DNA from: Candidatus Sericytochromatia bacterium
Lineage (GTDB): Bacteria; Cyanobacteriota; Sericytochromatia; JACMPN01
NCBI GenBank assembly: GCA_014377495.1
Contig: JACMPN010000071.1
Span: forward strand, 1 to 9,586
Reading direction: 5' to 3'
Length of the DNA: 9,586 nt
The notes under the pieces were generated by a model that made no database searches, was not told the origin of the DNA, and saw nothing but the letters and a program-made list of their open reading frames with translations. Below are positions 1-7,970 of this stretch, in pieces; position 1 is the first letter of the stretch; each line of letters starts with the position of its first letter. The translations under genes were made by a program, and so were the position numbers.

Positions 1-1362
1 CCCGCCGCCGTGACGACATCCGCACCCGGCACCTCGGCCTCCGCCACCCCGACCACGACCGCTCCTGCAGCGGCGATCGGCTTGGCCTCTGCGCCCACCG
101 CCGCCGCCGCCGCCACCGGTGCACCCAACCTCAAAGCGACGGGGGCCGGTAAGCTGACGGTCACTTTTGACCGCAAGCTCGACCCGGCGACCGTGACCAC
201 GGCGGCCGTCACCCTGATGGCCGGTGATCGGCCGGTCGCAGGCACCGTGACCTATGTGGACGCCATCGGTCTGCCGACGGTGACCTTCGTGCCGGCGGCA
301 GCGTTGTCCATCCTTACGGCCTACACCCTGACGATTTCCCCAGTGGTCAAAGACCGCGTCGGGACGGCCCTGGCCAGCGCGTTCGTCAGCCGCTTCACCA
401 CGGGGGCGACCCCGGACACGGTCGTCGTGGCCGCGACTGGGACCACGCCGTCCCTCGATGCCACCGGCGTTTCCCTGTTCCCCCGGATTGCCGTCAGCTA
501 CAGTGAGCTGCTGAATACGACCACCGTAAATGCAACGACGTTCACCCTCATGCAGGGTGCCACTGCCGTCCCCGGCCGGATCTCGTTCGTCGGCAATGCG
601 GCCCTCTTCATCCCGTTGCAGAACCTGGCGGCGAATACCACCTACACCGCAACGATCACCAACAGCGTCAAGGACCTGAACGGCGTCTCCCCGGCCGAAG
701 GGACCACGTGGCGTTTTACGACCGGCCAACCGCCGGCGGCACAGGCCCTGCCCGCCCTCGGCACAGCCGCCCCTTACGCTGTGCTCTCCGGCTCGACCTT
801 CGCCACGACCGGCGCCTCCGTGATCCGGGGCGACCTGGGTTTCACGAACGGGTTTTCGACGCCCGGCTTCCCGCCTGCCACGATCAACGGCAACATCCTG
901 GCCAGCAGCCCCGCGACAATCAAAGCCGTCCTGGATCTGTCCACCGCGATCAGCGAGGTGGCCCAGCGCGTGGCAGGATTGACCCTCATCCCGGACGAAC
1001 TCGGTGGCCTGACGCTGTCTCCGGGCCTGTATGGCACGACCTTGGGAGCGACTGTCACGATGCAGGACCTCACCCTCGATGCCAAGGGTGATCCGAATGC
1101 CGTCTTCATCTTCCAGAGCCATGGCGATCTGACGCTGAATCGGGCCCGCCAGGTGATCCTCACCGGCGGCGCCAGAGCCACCCGCATCATCTGGCAGGTC
1201 CCCGGGGCGACGTCAGTGGCCATCGATGCCACGCTCAACGGCACGCTCCTGGCCACAGGACCGATCAGAATGCAGACAGACGCCAAGGTGAATGGCCGGG
1301 CCCTGTCCGAAAAGGGTCCTGTGACCCTGGACAGGGCGTCCGTCCTCAAACCCCTCGAATGA
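1..1362 (+). CDS. Ig-like (Big_5 type) x2 plus ice-binding-like DUF3494 domain protein, 5' partial
   Basis: The frame is open to the left edge, so the N-terminus, including any signal peptide, is missing; a GTG at 10 is probably internal. Numbering from that GTG: residues 1-37 are a low-complexity Thr/Ala/Pro linker with an Ala tract (31-35). Residues about 38-132 and 143-240 are two similar beta-rich repeats, each ending in an RFTTG motif, which fits bacterial Ig-like domains of the Big_5/SbsA type. Residues about 248-447 match the DUF3494 ice-binding-like family: LGTAAPYAVLSGS at 250-262, a GDLG motif, LGGLTLSPGLY at 331-341, GDPNAVFIFQ at 360-369, IIWQV at 393-397 and VNGRAL at 428-433. 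The family folds as a beta-solenoid; some members bind ice, but many are surface or adhesin proteins with no shown antifreeze activity. Ig-like modules suggest a secreted or surface-displayed protein. Family assignment is solid, ice binding is not shown. Confidence 0.88.
   Translation, partial: PAAVTTSAPGTSASATPTTTAPAAAIGLASAPTAAAAATGAPNLKATGAGKLTVTFDRKLDPATVTTAAVTLMAGDRPVAGTVTYVDAIGLPTVTFVPAAALSILTAYTLTISPVVKDRVGTALASAFVSRFTTGATPDTVVVAATGTTPSLDATGVSLFPRIAVSYSELLNTTTVNATTFTLMQGATAVPGRISFVGNAALFIPLQNLAANTTYTATITNSVKDLNGVSPAEGTTWRFTTGQPPAAQALPALGTAAPYAVLSGSTFATTGASVIRGDLGFTNGFSTPGFPPATINGNILASSPATIKAVLDLSTAISEVAQRVAGLTLIPDELGGLTLSPGLYGTTLGATVTMQDLTLDAKGDPNAVFIFQSHGDLTLNRARQVILTGGARATRIIWQVPGATSVAIDATLNGTLLATGPIRMQTDAKVNGRALSEKGPVTLDRASVLKPLE
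98..114 (+). repeat. CCG trinucleotide tract coding for poly-Ala
   Basis: About 5.7 tandem CCG units inside the linker of the Ig-like/DUF3494 gene, read as an alanine tract. Unit-length changes would stay in frame and only alter linker length. Confidence 0.8.
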
Positions 1363-1371
1363 CCCCGGAAG

Positions 1372-1399
1372 ACGTCGTCCCCGGGCCGCGGGGCGACGT
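1372..1399 (+). terminator. GC-rich hairpin downstream of the DUF3494 gene, possible terminator
   Basis: The arms ACGTCG-t-CCCC (1372-1382) and GGGGCGACGT (1390-1399) pair over 10 bp with one bulged T and a 7-nt loop, starting 9 nt after the stop codon at 1360-1362. No U-tract follows, so it is not a canonical intrinsic terminator. It could be an mRNA 3' stabiliser or part of the leader of the next operon. Confidence 0.4.
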
Positions 1400-1406
1400 G
1401 GGCAGC

Positions 1407-1438
1407 GCCATTTCCCGTCCCTGGAAATGGCCGGGAAA
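1407..1438 (+). repeat. Overlapping inverted repeats (two mutually exclusive hairpins)
   Basis: GCCATTTCC (1407-1415) pairs perfectly with GGAAATGGC (1423-1431), leaving a 7-nt loop. The alternative TTTCCCG (1411-1417) pairs with CGGGAAA (1432-1438). The two stems share bases and cannot form together. They lie in the 240-nt gap before the polyamine operon. An A-run follows at 1436-1440, so read on the minus strand the hairpin would be preceded by a T-run. Confidence 0.5.
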
Positions 1439-1591
1439 AAGACAGCTTGGCCGCAGCATGTTACAAGTAATGGACGATTCGCCGGCCATCGTCGGGAGCG
1501 CACAGCATCGGGCGGGGACAGGCTTTGCCGGACCTCGCCCGGGCAAACACAGTTGATACGTGGCATCGGGCCTACCTGCGGGCGCCCGAAC

Positions 1592-1596
1592 GGGAG
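1592..1596 (+). promoter_or_regulatory. Ribosome binding site deciding the ATG at 1603
   Basis: GGGAG ends 6 nt before ATG 1603. The reading frame is open further upstream, but only this ATG gives the expected family N-terminus (MSKVLLIGAGGVG) and has a Shine-Dalgarno sequence. Confidence 0.65.
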
Positions 1597-1602
1597 ACAG
1601 AG

Positions 1603-2799
1603 ATGAGCAAGGTCCTCTTAATCGGCGCCGGCGGCGTGGGCAGCGTGGTCGCCCACAAGATCAGCCAGACCCCGGAAACTTTCACGAGTCTGGTGATCGC
1701 CAGCCGCACGGTCGCCCGTTGCGAGAAAATCAAGGCGCAGATCCAAGCGCGCCGCCCCTTTCCGATCGAGACTGCCCAGGTGGACGCCGATCACGCCGAC
1801 CAGGTGGCCAGGCTCATCGCCCTGCACAAGCCCAAGCTCGTGATCAACACAGCCCTCCCCTATCAGGACCTGTCCATCATGGACGCCTGTCTGGAGATGG
1901 GGGTCGACTATCTCGACACGGCCAATTATGAGCCGCCTGATGTGGCCAAATTCGAATACAAATGGCAATGGGACTACCAGGCCCGTTTCCGCGAGCGCGG
2001 CCTGATGGCCCTGCTCGGCTGCGGCTTCGATCCCGGTGTGACCAACATTTTTTGTGCGCATGCCCAAAAGCACCACTTTGACGAGATCCATTACGTCGAC
2101 ATCGTCGATTGCAATGCCGGCAACCATGGTTATCCCTTTGCGACGAATTTCAATCCCGAAATCAACATTCGGGAGATCACGGCCAAGGGCCGCTACTGGG
2201 AAAACGGCGACTGGGTCGAAACGGAGCCCATGGCCATGCACAAGCCCTTCGATGCCGTCGAGCTGGGTCGGATGGAAATTTACCTGATGTACCACGAGGA
2301 ACTCGAGTCCTTGTGCAAGAACCTGCAGGGTTTGAAGCGCATCCGCTTCTGGATGAGCTTTTCGGAGAACTACCTGACCCACCTGCGCGTCCTCGAAAAC
2401 GTGGGGATGACCTCGATCGAGCCGATCACGTTCCAGGGGCAGCAGATCGTCCCTTTGCAGTTCCTCAAGGCCATGCTGCCCGACCCGGCCAGTCTGGGGC
2501 CCCGCACCAAGGGCAAGACGAACATCGGCTGCTTTATCGAGGGCATCAAGGACGGCACGCCCAAAAAGGTGCACGTCTACAACGTCTGCGATCACGAAGA
2601 GGCCTACAGGGAGACGGATAACCAGGCGATTTCCTACACCACCGGGGTGCCGGCGTTCATCGGCGCCAAGCTGATGCTCGAAGGCAAGTGGCGTGGCCAG
2701 GGCGTCTTCAACGTGGAGGAAATGGATCCCGATCCCTTCATGGCCGAGCTGATGGTCCGCGGCCTGCCCTGGGTCGAAACCGTCGATAGCGACAGCTGA
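1603..2799 (+). CDS. Carboxynorspermidine/carboxyspermidine dehydrogenase (saccharopine dehydrogenase family)
   Basis: A 398-aa NADPH-dependent oxidoreductase of the saccharopine dehydrogenase family, close to the usual 400 aa. In the known pathway it condenses L-aspartate 4-semialdehyde with 1,3-diaminopropane or putrescine and reduces the imine, giving carboxynorspermidine or carboxyspermidine in the cytoplasm. The Rossmann nucleotide-binding motif GAGGVG lies at residues 8-13 directly after the first beta strand. A conserved GCGFDPGVTN segment and a C-terminal YTTGVPAFIGAKLM segment fit the family. The start is ATG 1603, supported by the GGGAG site and the family N-terminus. The decarboxylase gene nspC begins 2 nt after its stop, which separates it from lysine-pathway saccharopine dehydrogenases. 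Which diamine is used cannot be read from the sequence; no diaminobutyrate aminotransferase or decarboxylase gene for making diaminopropane is in the window, so putrescine to spermidine is at least as likely. Confidence 0.92.
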   Translation: MSKVLLIGAGGVGSVVAHKISQTPETFTSLVIASRTVARCEKIKAQIQARRPFPIETAQVDADHADQVARLIALHKPKLVINTALPYQDLSIMDACLEMGVDYLDTANYEPPDVAKFEYKWQWDYQARFRERGLMALLGCGFDPGVTNIFCAHAQKHHFDEIHYVDIVDCNAGNHGYPFATNFNPEINIREITAKGRYWENGDWVETEPMAMHKPFDAVELGRMEIYLMYHEELESLCKNLQGLKRIRFWMSFSENYLTHLRVLENVGMTSIEPITFQGQQIVPLQFLKAMLPDPASLGPRTKGKTNIGCFIEGIKDGTPKKVHVYNVCDHEEAYRETDNQAISYTTGVPAFIGAKLMLEGKWRGQGVFNVEEMDPDPFMAELMVRGLPWVETVDSDS

Positions 2800-2801
2800 C
2801 G

Positions 2802-3953
<1,152 letters not shown>

Positions 3954-4023
3954 CCCAATTCCGCCCAGGTCAGCGAGTGACACGAGCATCGGCGCCAGGC
4001 GATCGCAAAACAGCGGCGTTGAC

Positions 4024-4040
4024 GGGCGTTTCCCTCGCCC
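4024..4040 (+). repeat. Short inverted repeat after nspC
   Basis: GGGCG (4024-4028) and CGCCC (4036-4040) form a 5-bp stem with a 7-nt loop in the gap between nspC and the response regulator gene. It is a weak terminator candidate because no T-run follows. Confidence 0.2.
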
Positions 4041-4115
4041 CCAGATCATGGGAAATCGCTGAAACCGTGTCGATGCAACCCGAAACGCCCTGAACCTGAA
4101 GTAGACTGAGCGGGC

Positions 4116-4120
4116 GGAGG
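4116..4120 (+). promoter_or_regulatory. Ribosome binding site deciding the ATG at 4129
   Basis: GGAGG ends 8 nt before ATG 4129. A GTG at 4120 shares its first base with this site and so cannot be the start it serves. Confidence 0.75.
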
Positions 4121-4128
4121 TGGCCGGG

Positions 4129-4554
4129 ATGCAAGCACTGACGTCCGTCCTCATTGTGGACGACGAAATCGACTTGGCGACGCTGCTCTGCCTGATTTTC
4201 GACATGGCGGGCTTTCGCGTGGCCCACGCGGTGAACGGTCAATTGGGGCTGGCGACCCTGCCGATATTTCAACCGGACGTCGTCGTGCTCGATGTCGAGA
4301 TGCCGGAGTTGGATGGTCCCGGGATGGCCGCTGCGATGCTGGTCCACGACTGTGGACAGGAAAACATCCCGATCGTCCTCCTGTCCGGGGCGCCTGACGT
4401 GGACCTGATCGCCGCACGGGTTGGCACGCCGTACTTTCTGGAGAAGCCGGTCGACACTGACACGGTGCTGGCGATGGTGCGCAAAGCCGCCCGGGACCGA
4501 CAACCACCACGTCCCGTAGACGGCTTCGGAGGGCACCATGCGGTTGTGGCCTGA
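4129..4554 (+). CDS. Single-domain (receiver-only) response regulator
   Basis: A 141-aa protein made of one CheY-like receiver domain with no DNA-binding or enzymatic output domain. The phosphorylation site is complete: acidic pair D11/D12 in VLIVDDE, phospho-acceptor D55 in VVLDVEMP, switch residue S86 in LLSG, and K106 in the LEKPVD motif. The C-terminal 20 residues or so are a short Pro/Gly/His tail. The start is ATG 4129, chosen from the GGAGG position. Its 3' end overlaps the histidine kinase gene by 17 nt in another frame, so the two are almost certainly co-expressed and the kinase is the likely phosphodonor. Such stand-alone receivers usually act by binding a partner protein or as phosphate shuttles; the target is unknown here. 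Confidence 0.92.
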   Translation: MQALTSVLIVDDEIDLATLLCLIFDMAGFRVAHAVNGQLGLATLPIFQPDVVVLDVEMPELDGPGMAAAMLVHDCGQENIPIVLLSGAPDVDLIAARVGTPYFLEKPVDTDTVLAMVRKAARDRQPPRPVDGFGGHHAVVA

Positions 4555-6211
4555 CATCCCCTGGATCCGCCGACGGCCGGGGTCGGTGTACTCCGAGAGT
4601 GCGTGGCGATGGGCGTCCCTCGGGGTGGCATTCCTGTTGGGCGTGGCGCTGAATGTGGGATTGTGGTGGCTGTACGAGCCTTTGCATGGCGCCGTTTATG
4701 CGATCGAAATCGCCTTTGTCATCGTGATGACGATCTGGCTGGGGCTCGGGGCCGGGATCATGGCCCTGCTGGTGAGCCTCTACACGTTGGCGGACCTCCT
4801 ATCCCCCGAAATTTTCTCAGTCGGGCCGCTGCACGGTATTGTCCTCCTCCGCCTGCTCATCTACGCGCTCGTCGTCGGGGGGATCCTGGGGCTTGTCGCC
4901 AGCCGGGAGGGCCTGATCATCGAGGTGCGGCAGGCCCATGCGAAGACACAGGCAAGCAACCGGCAACTAAGCACCCTCTCCGGCCTGACGGGCGCCATGA
5001 GCGAAGTGGCCCCGGACGTGGCGCTGCGGGCGGACCTGGCGGCGCAGCAGTTGTGCCGGTCGTTTGCCGACGCCTGCCTGCTGGACGTGCAGGCCCCCAG
5101 CCTGGTCGGCGGCCGGATCAGCGGGGCCGTGGGCGCCGACGCGGCGGGCGACCGCGCCGATGGGCTCACCGTCGTCACCCGGTCCCTGCCGCCCGGCAGT
5201 CTCGCCCAGCTCGTGTCACTGGGCAACCAGCCCGTGCGGCTGAGCCCGGAACAACTCACCACCCTCGTGCAGCCGGTGCCGGGCGAGGGCCTCGCCGAGG
5301 CGATGCGCAGGCTCACGGATGGCCAATCAGCCGTGTGCGTTCGCTTGTACACCAAAGGGCGCCCGTATGGGGTGCTGTGGGTCATCGGTCGCGATCTGGG
5401 CGATGCTGCGGCAGACAGCCAGAATTTCATCACCGACCTCGCCACCGCCATCGCAGTCGGACTGGACTCCGCCGAACGCTTTTACGAGGCCGTGATGGCC
5501 ACCCTCGACCGGGACAACGTCCTCGCAACCGTCTCCCATGACCTGAAGAACCCGCTGAACACCATCCTGCTGAGTACCGAAGTGCTGCGGAAGCTCGTCG
5601 ACGAAGGTCCTCAGGCCGCGGCGATGCTTAAAATGGTGGACTACATACGGTTGGCCACACAGCGGATGAGCGTCCTGGTCCGAGACCTGCTCGACGAAAG
5701 CCGGGCCCAGGCGGCGGCCTTGCGTCTGCAACGGGCCCCCGTCAACGTCGCGCAACTGCTCACCGAGGCCGTGGCCCTGTTTGAGCCAATCGCTTCACAA
5801 GTGAGCCAATCGCTGTGCATGCAGGTCCCGGATGGCCTGCCGCCGGTCTGGGCGGATCGCAACCGGCTGCTGCAGGTGCTGTCCAACCTGATCGGCAACG
5901 CCTGCAAATTCACGCCGGACGGCGGGACGATCGCGATCAGCGCCAGTGCGGACGGGGACAGGGTCAGATTCTGCGTCGCTGATAGCGGCCCCGGTATACC
6001 TGCCCAAGACCTGCCTCACATCTTTGACCGGTTTTGGCAGGCGAGCGGACCAAAGCCGGCCCAAGGCTCGGGGCTCGGACTCTCCATTGCCCGCAGCATC
6101 GTCGAGGCGCATGGCGGGGGGATTTGGGCCGAAAGCACCCGTCCCCCCGGTACGGCTTTGTATTTTACGGTGCCGCAGGCGGCGACTTCGACCATGCCCA
6201 AAGCTGCCTGA
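4538..6211 (+). CDS. Membrane-bound sensor histidine kinase
   Basis: A 557-aa sensor kinase. Hydrophobic segments at about 26-46, 52-75, 76-88 and 100-121 form an N-terminal membrane module with very short loops, resembling the DUF4118/KdpD-type four-helix region, so there is no large periplasmic sensor. Residues about 122-150 are a polar helical linker, and about 150-312 look like a GAF-type domain (weak call). The transmitter core is complete: H-box SHDLKNPL with phospho-acceptor H334; N-box with N450 and N454; G1 box DSGPG at 482-486; F-box around F496-W500; G2 box GSGLGLS at 510-516. A GGAGGG site sits 4 nt before ATG 4538. It overlaps the 3' end of the receiver gene by 17 nt, which marks it as the partner kinase. 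It has no attached receiver domain. The signal sensed is unknown; potassium sensing should not be assumed from the membrane module. Confidence 0.93.
   Translation: MRLWPDIPWIRRRPGSVYSESAWRWASLGVAFLLGVALNVGLWWLYEPLHGAVYAIEIAFVIVMTIWLGLGAGIMALLVSLYTLADLLSPEIFSVGPLHGIVLLRLLIYALVVGGILGLVASREGLIIEVRQAHAKTQASNRQLSTLSGLTGAMSEVAPDVALRADLAAQQLCRSFADACLLDVQAPSLVGGRISGAVGADAAGDRADGLTVVTRSLPPGSLAQLVSLGNQPVRLSPEQLTTLVQPVPGEGLAEAMRRLTDGQSAVCVRLYTKGRPYGVLWVIGRDLGDAAADSQNFITDLATAIAVGLDSAERFYEAVMATLDRDNVLATVSHDLKNPLNTILLSTEVLRKLVDEGPQAAAMLKMVDYIRLATQRMSVLVRDLLDESRAQAAALRLQRAPVNVAQLLTEAVALFEPIASQVSQSLCMQVPDGLPPVWADRNRLLQVLSNLIGNACKFTPDGGTIAISASADGDRVRFCVADSGPGIPAQDLPHIFDRFWQASGPKPAQGSGLGLSIARSIVEAHGGGIWAESTRPPGTALYFTVPQAATSTMPKAA
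5782..5814 (+). repeat. 13-bp direct repeat, 20-bp period, inside the kinase gene
   Basis: TGAGCCAATCGCT occurs at 5782-5794 and again at 5802-5814. The 20-bp offset is not a multiple of three, so the copies are read in different frames (as ...EPIA and as ...SQSL). Confidence 0.85.
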
Positions 6212-6422
6212 GAGGCCGAGTCGCGACACATCGTGCGGGCGTTCGGTTGCAACTCTTAACCTGAAGTTCTTGGGGTAGAAATGGCGCAGCGTCGCACCGG
6301 TCTAGACGAAGTGGCCAATGGTGACCTCATTGCCTGCAAGGCGACCTATTCTCCCGAATCACGCCGAAGCCGCAGCCCAGCAATCACGAGACAGGACTTT
6401 GCCTGGCGCCGGCGCAACGCTG
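6212..6422. other. Convergent intergenic region
   Basis: This 211-nt gap lies between the end of the kinase gene (plus) and the end of the papain-like gene (minus). I see no convincing gene or RNA. A perfect 10-bp palindrome GCGCCGGCGC lies near 6405-6417, just beyond the minus-strand stop. No hairpin with a T-run was found for either direction. Confidence 0.5.
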
Positions 6423-7946
6423 CTACTTTAGGGCGACCCGACGGGTGGGCACCGCCACCGTGTCCATCCGTGGGCGGAACCGGGCCACGGACATCGTCTC
6501 CAGACGCCCCCAGGGGTTGATGTAGGTGATGTCTTTGGCGGACACGGCGGTGACGAGCACTTGGTGGAGGCTGCCCCGCCCGCTGTTCGAGTAGTGCATC
6601 CCCACCGAAACGTAGCGGTTTTCCCCGATGGCCCGCGTCAGGCCGTACCAGGCCGCCTCACCCCTTGCAAACGTCACGTGGTCATCCGGAAACAGGCCAT
6701 CGTGTACCCGTTTGATTTCCCGGTCGGTCAAGCCATCGTCGGCGTCATCATCCGAATTGTAGGTAGGCTGATCCTTGGCGTAGGCCATCAGGGCATTTTG
6801 GATCAAACAGGCCGTTAACGACCGTGTTTCATGCTTGTGCCGGGGCGTTGTGTAGGAAAAATTCGCCTGCACGGTTTCTCCGTTAGGCAACACACCCGTT
6901 TCGACGCCCGCCAAACCATGGACGAGCAACAGGTAGCGATATGGCTGATCATGGGCCAGTTTGATCTGCTCCACCGTCGCCGCACAGGAGCCCACGCTCC
7001 CCTGGCCGATATTTTCCGGAAAAGCGATGTCGTGCAGGGCGTTTTTGACCAGCAGATAGGCGCCGATCTGTTTGTCCGGGTGACGGCCTGCGGCGTTGTA
7101 ATCGCAGTGCAGCATCGTCACCATCAGGTCAGCCAGACTGCGGGCCTGGGCCGGTGGCATCGCCATGAGGACATCGAGATAGGCCAGGGCCTCGGTATCC
7201 TGGCGCCCGGCAAAAGCCAGGGCCAAAGCCCCCTCCGGCTGATCCGGCGACAGGCACACGGACCCGGTGACGGCAACAGGGGACGTCAGAGTCCTGGCAA
7301 TCGTCTCGGCCGCACCCGGCAGGACCCGGGTCCCCTGTACGGTGATCCCGTCATTGACCGTGGCCACGTGCGTGGCCGCCCCCAAAAGGTCGGCCGCCTC
7401 CCTGGCGCTTTTGCGTCCGCCCTCGGCATGGCCGGCGAGACGCAGGTTCAGCCGGCCCTGCAACTCATAGATTGATGTCCGGTGTGTCGGTTTACCAGTC
7501 TGGTCGACCCAAAACAGGACGTCGTCGCCCGTGCGCTCATGACCCGGGACGGAGACGACGATGCGGCCATGGGCATCCAGACAGACGGCCGACGGCTCGT
7601 GCTGCACATGGGCACGGTACCGGGCGACGTCGACAGCCCGGTCGATGGCAGTCAGGGCTTCGGGACGGGAAATACGGCCCTCGCCGTCCCGGTCGACAGG
7701 GATCTCGAGCCGGGTCGGGGTCATCGTCTCGTCGGGGGCGACCTGTCCCCAGTGGGCGACGGTGGGCAGGTCGTCCATCGGTGATTTGGCATCGGCGGCA
7801 GGCGCACCGCTGAGCGACAGAGTATCCCAGCCACACGTGAGCGCCTTGTCGTACCGCACCGACCCCACCTCTTCCGGGCACCGGATCCGCCCGTACCCCG
7901 CCATGCAGATCGGAGAGTCTGCCCCCATCGTGTCCGGCGCCGGCAA
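6423..7946 (-). CDS. Predicted papain/calpain-like cysteine peptidase with an EF-hand loop
   Basis: I do not recognise a named family. Numbering from the TTG at 7946 (507 aa), residues 85-96 (DRDGEGRISRPE) are a canonical 12-residue EF-hand loop, with D1, D3, E5, G6, I8 and E12. The C-terminal 200 residues carry a clan CA (papain-like) pattern in the correct order: Q315 (oxyanion) and C321 in NIGQGSVGSCAAT, H461 in GSLHQVLV, and N477 in YINPWG. NPWG is also the calpain-type asparagine context. An acidic loop at 399-410 resembles a second EF-hand with D instead of G at position 6. Cysteines 14, 23 and 38 cluster at the N-terminus. No signal peptide or membrane segment is seen. The start is uncertain: TTG 7946 and ATG 7928 both lack a good ribosome site. 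The frame runs on upstream past one TGA into the 133-aa reading frame. Catalysis is inferred, substrate unknown. Confidence 0.72.
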   Translation of the reverse strand: MPAPDTMGADSPICMAGYGRIRCPEEVGSVRYDKALTCGWDTLSLSGAPAADAKSPMDDLPTVAHWGQVAPDETMTPTRLEIPVDRDGEGRISRPEALTAIDRAVDVARYRAHVQHEPSAVCLDAHGRIVVSVPGHERTGDDVLFWVDQTGKPTHRTSIYELQGRLNLRLAGHAEGGRKSAREAADLLGAATHVATVNDGITVQGTRVLPGAAETIARTLTSPVAVTGSVCLSPDQPEGALALAFAGRQDTEALAYLDVLMAMPPAQARSLADLMVTMLHCDYNAAGRHPDKQIGAYLLVKNALHDIAFPENIGQGSVGSCAATVEQIKLAHDQPYRYLLLVHGLAGVETGVLPNGETVQANFSYTTPRHKHETRSLTACLIQNALMAYAKDQPTYNSDDDADDGLTDREIKRVHDGLFPDDHVTFARGEAAWYGLTRAIGENRYVSVGMHYSNSGRGSLHQVLVTAVSAKDITYINPWGRLETMSVARFRPRMDTVAVPTRRVALK

Positions 7947-7956
7947 ACAGCAAGCC

Positions 7957-7969
7957 CCGAGCGTCTCGG
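7957..7969 (-). repeat. Small hairpin directly after the in-frame TGA
   Basis: On the minus strand, one base after the TGA at 7973-7971, CCGAG pairs with CTCGG over a 3-nt loop (ACG). The geometry does not match a bacterial selenocysteine insertion element, which has a longer stem and a spaced apical loop. It may be chance in GC-rich DNA. Confidence 0.45.
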
Positions 7970-7970
7970 C

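Noticed and set aside
1618..2595. A 325-codon minus-strand open frame
   Set aside because: It is antisense to the dehydrogenase gene, with a Val/Asp/Gly/His-rich composition typical of antisense shadows.
4101..4107. TAGACT as a -10 box for the response regulator gene
   Set aside because: No acceptable -35 hexamer lies 16-18 nt upstream, so the match is too weak to call a promoter.
6281..6520. A 79-codon plus-strand open frame between the kinase and the papain-like gene
   Set aside because: Its 3' half overlaps the papain-like gene antisense, it has no clear ribosome site, and the product is an Arg/Pro/Ser-rich sequence typical of chance frames in GC-rich DNA.
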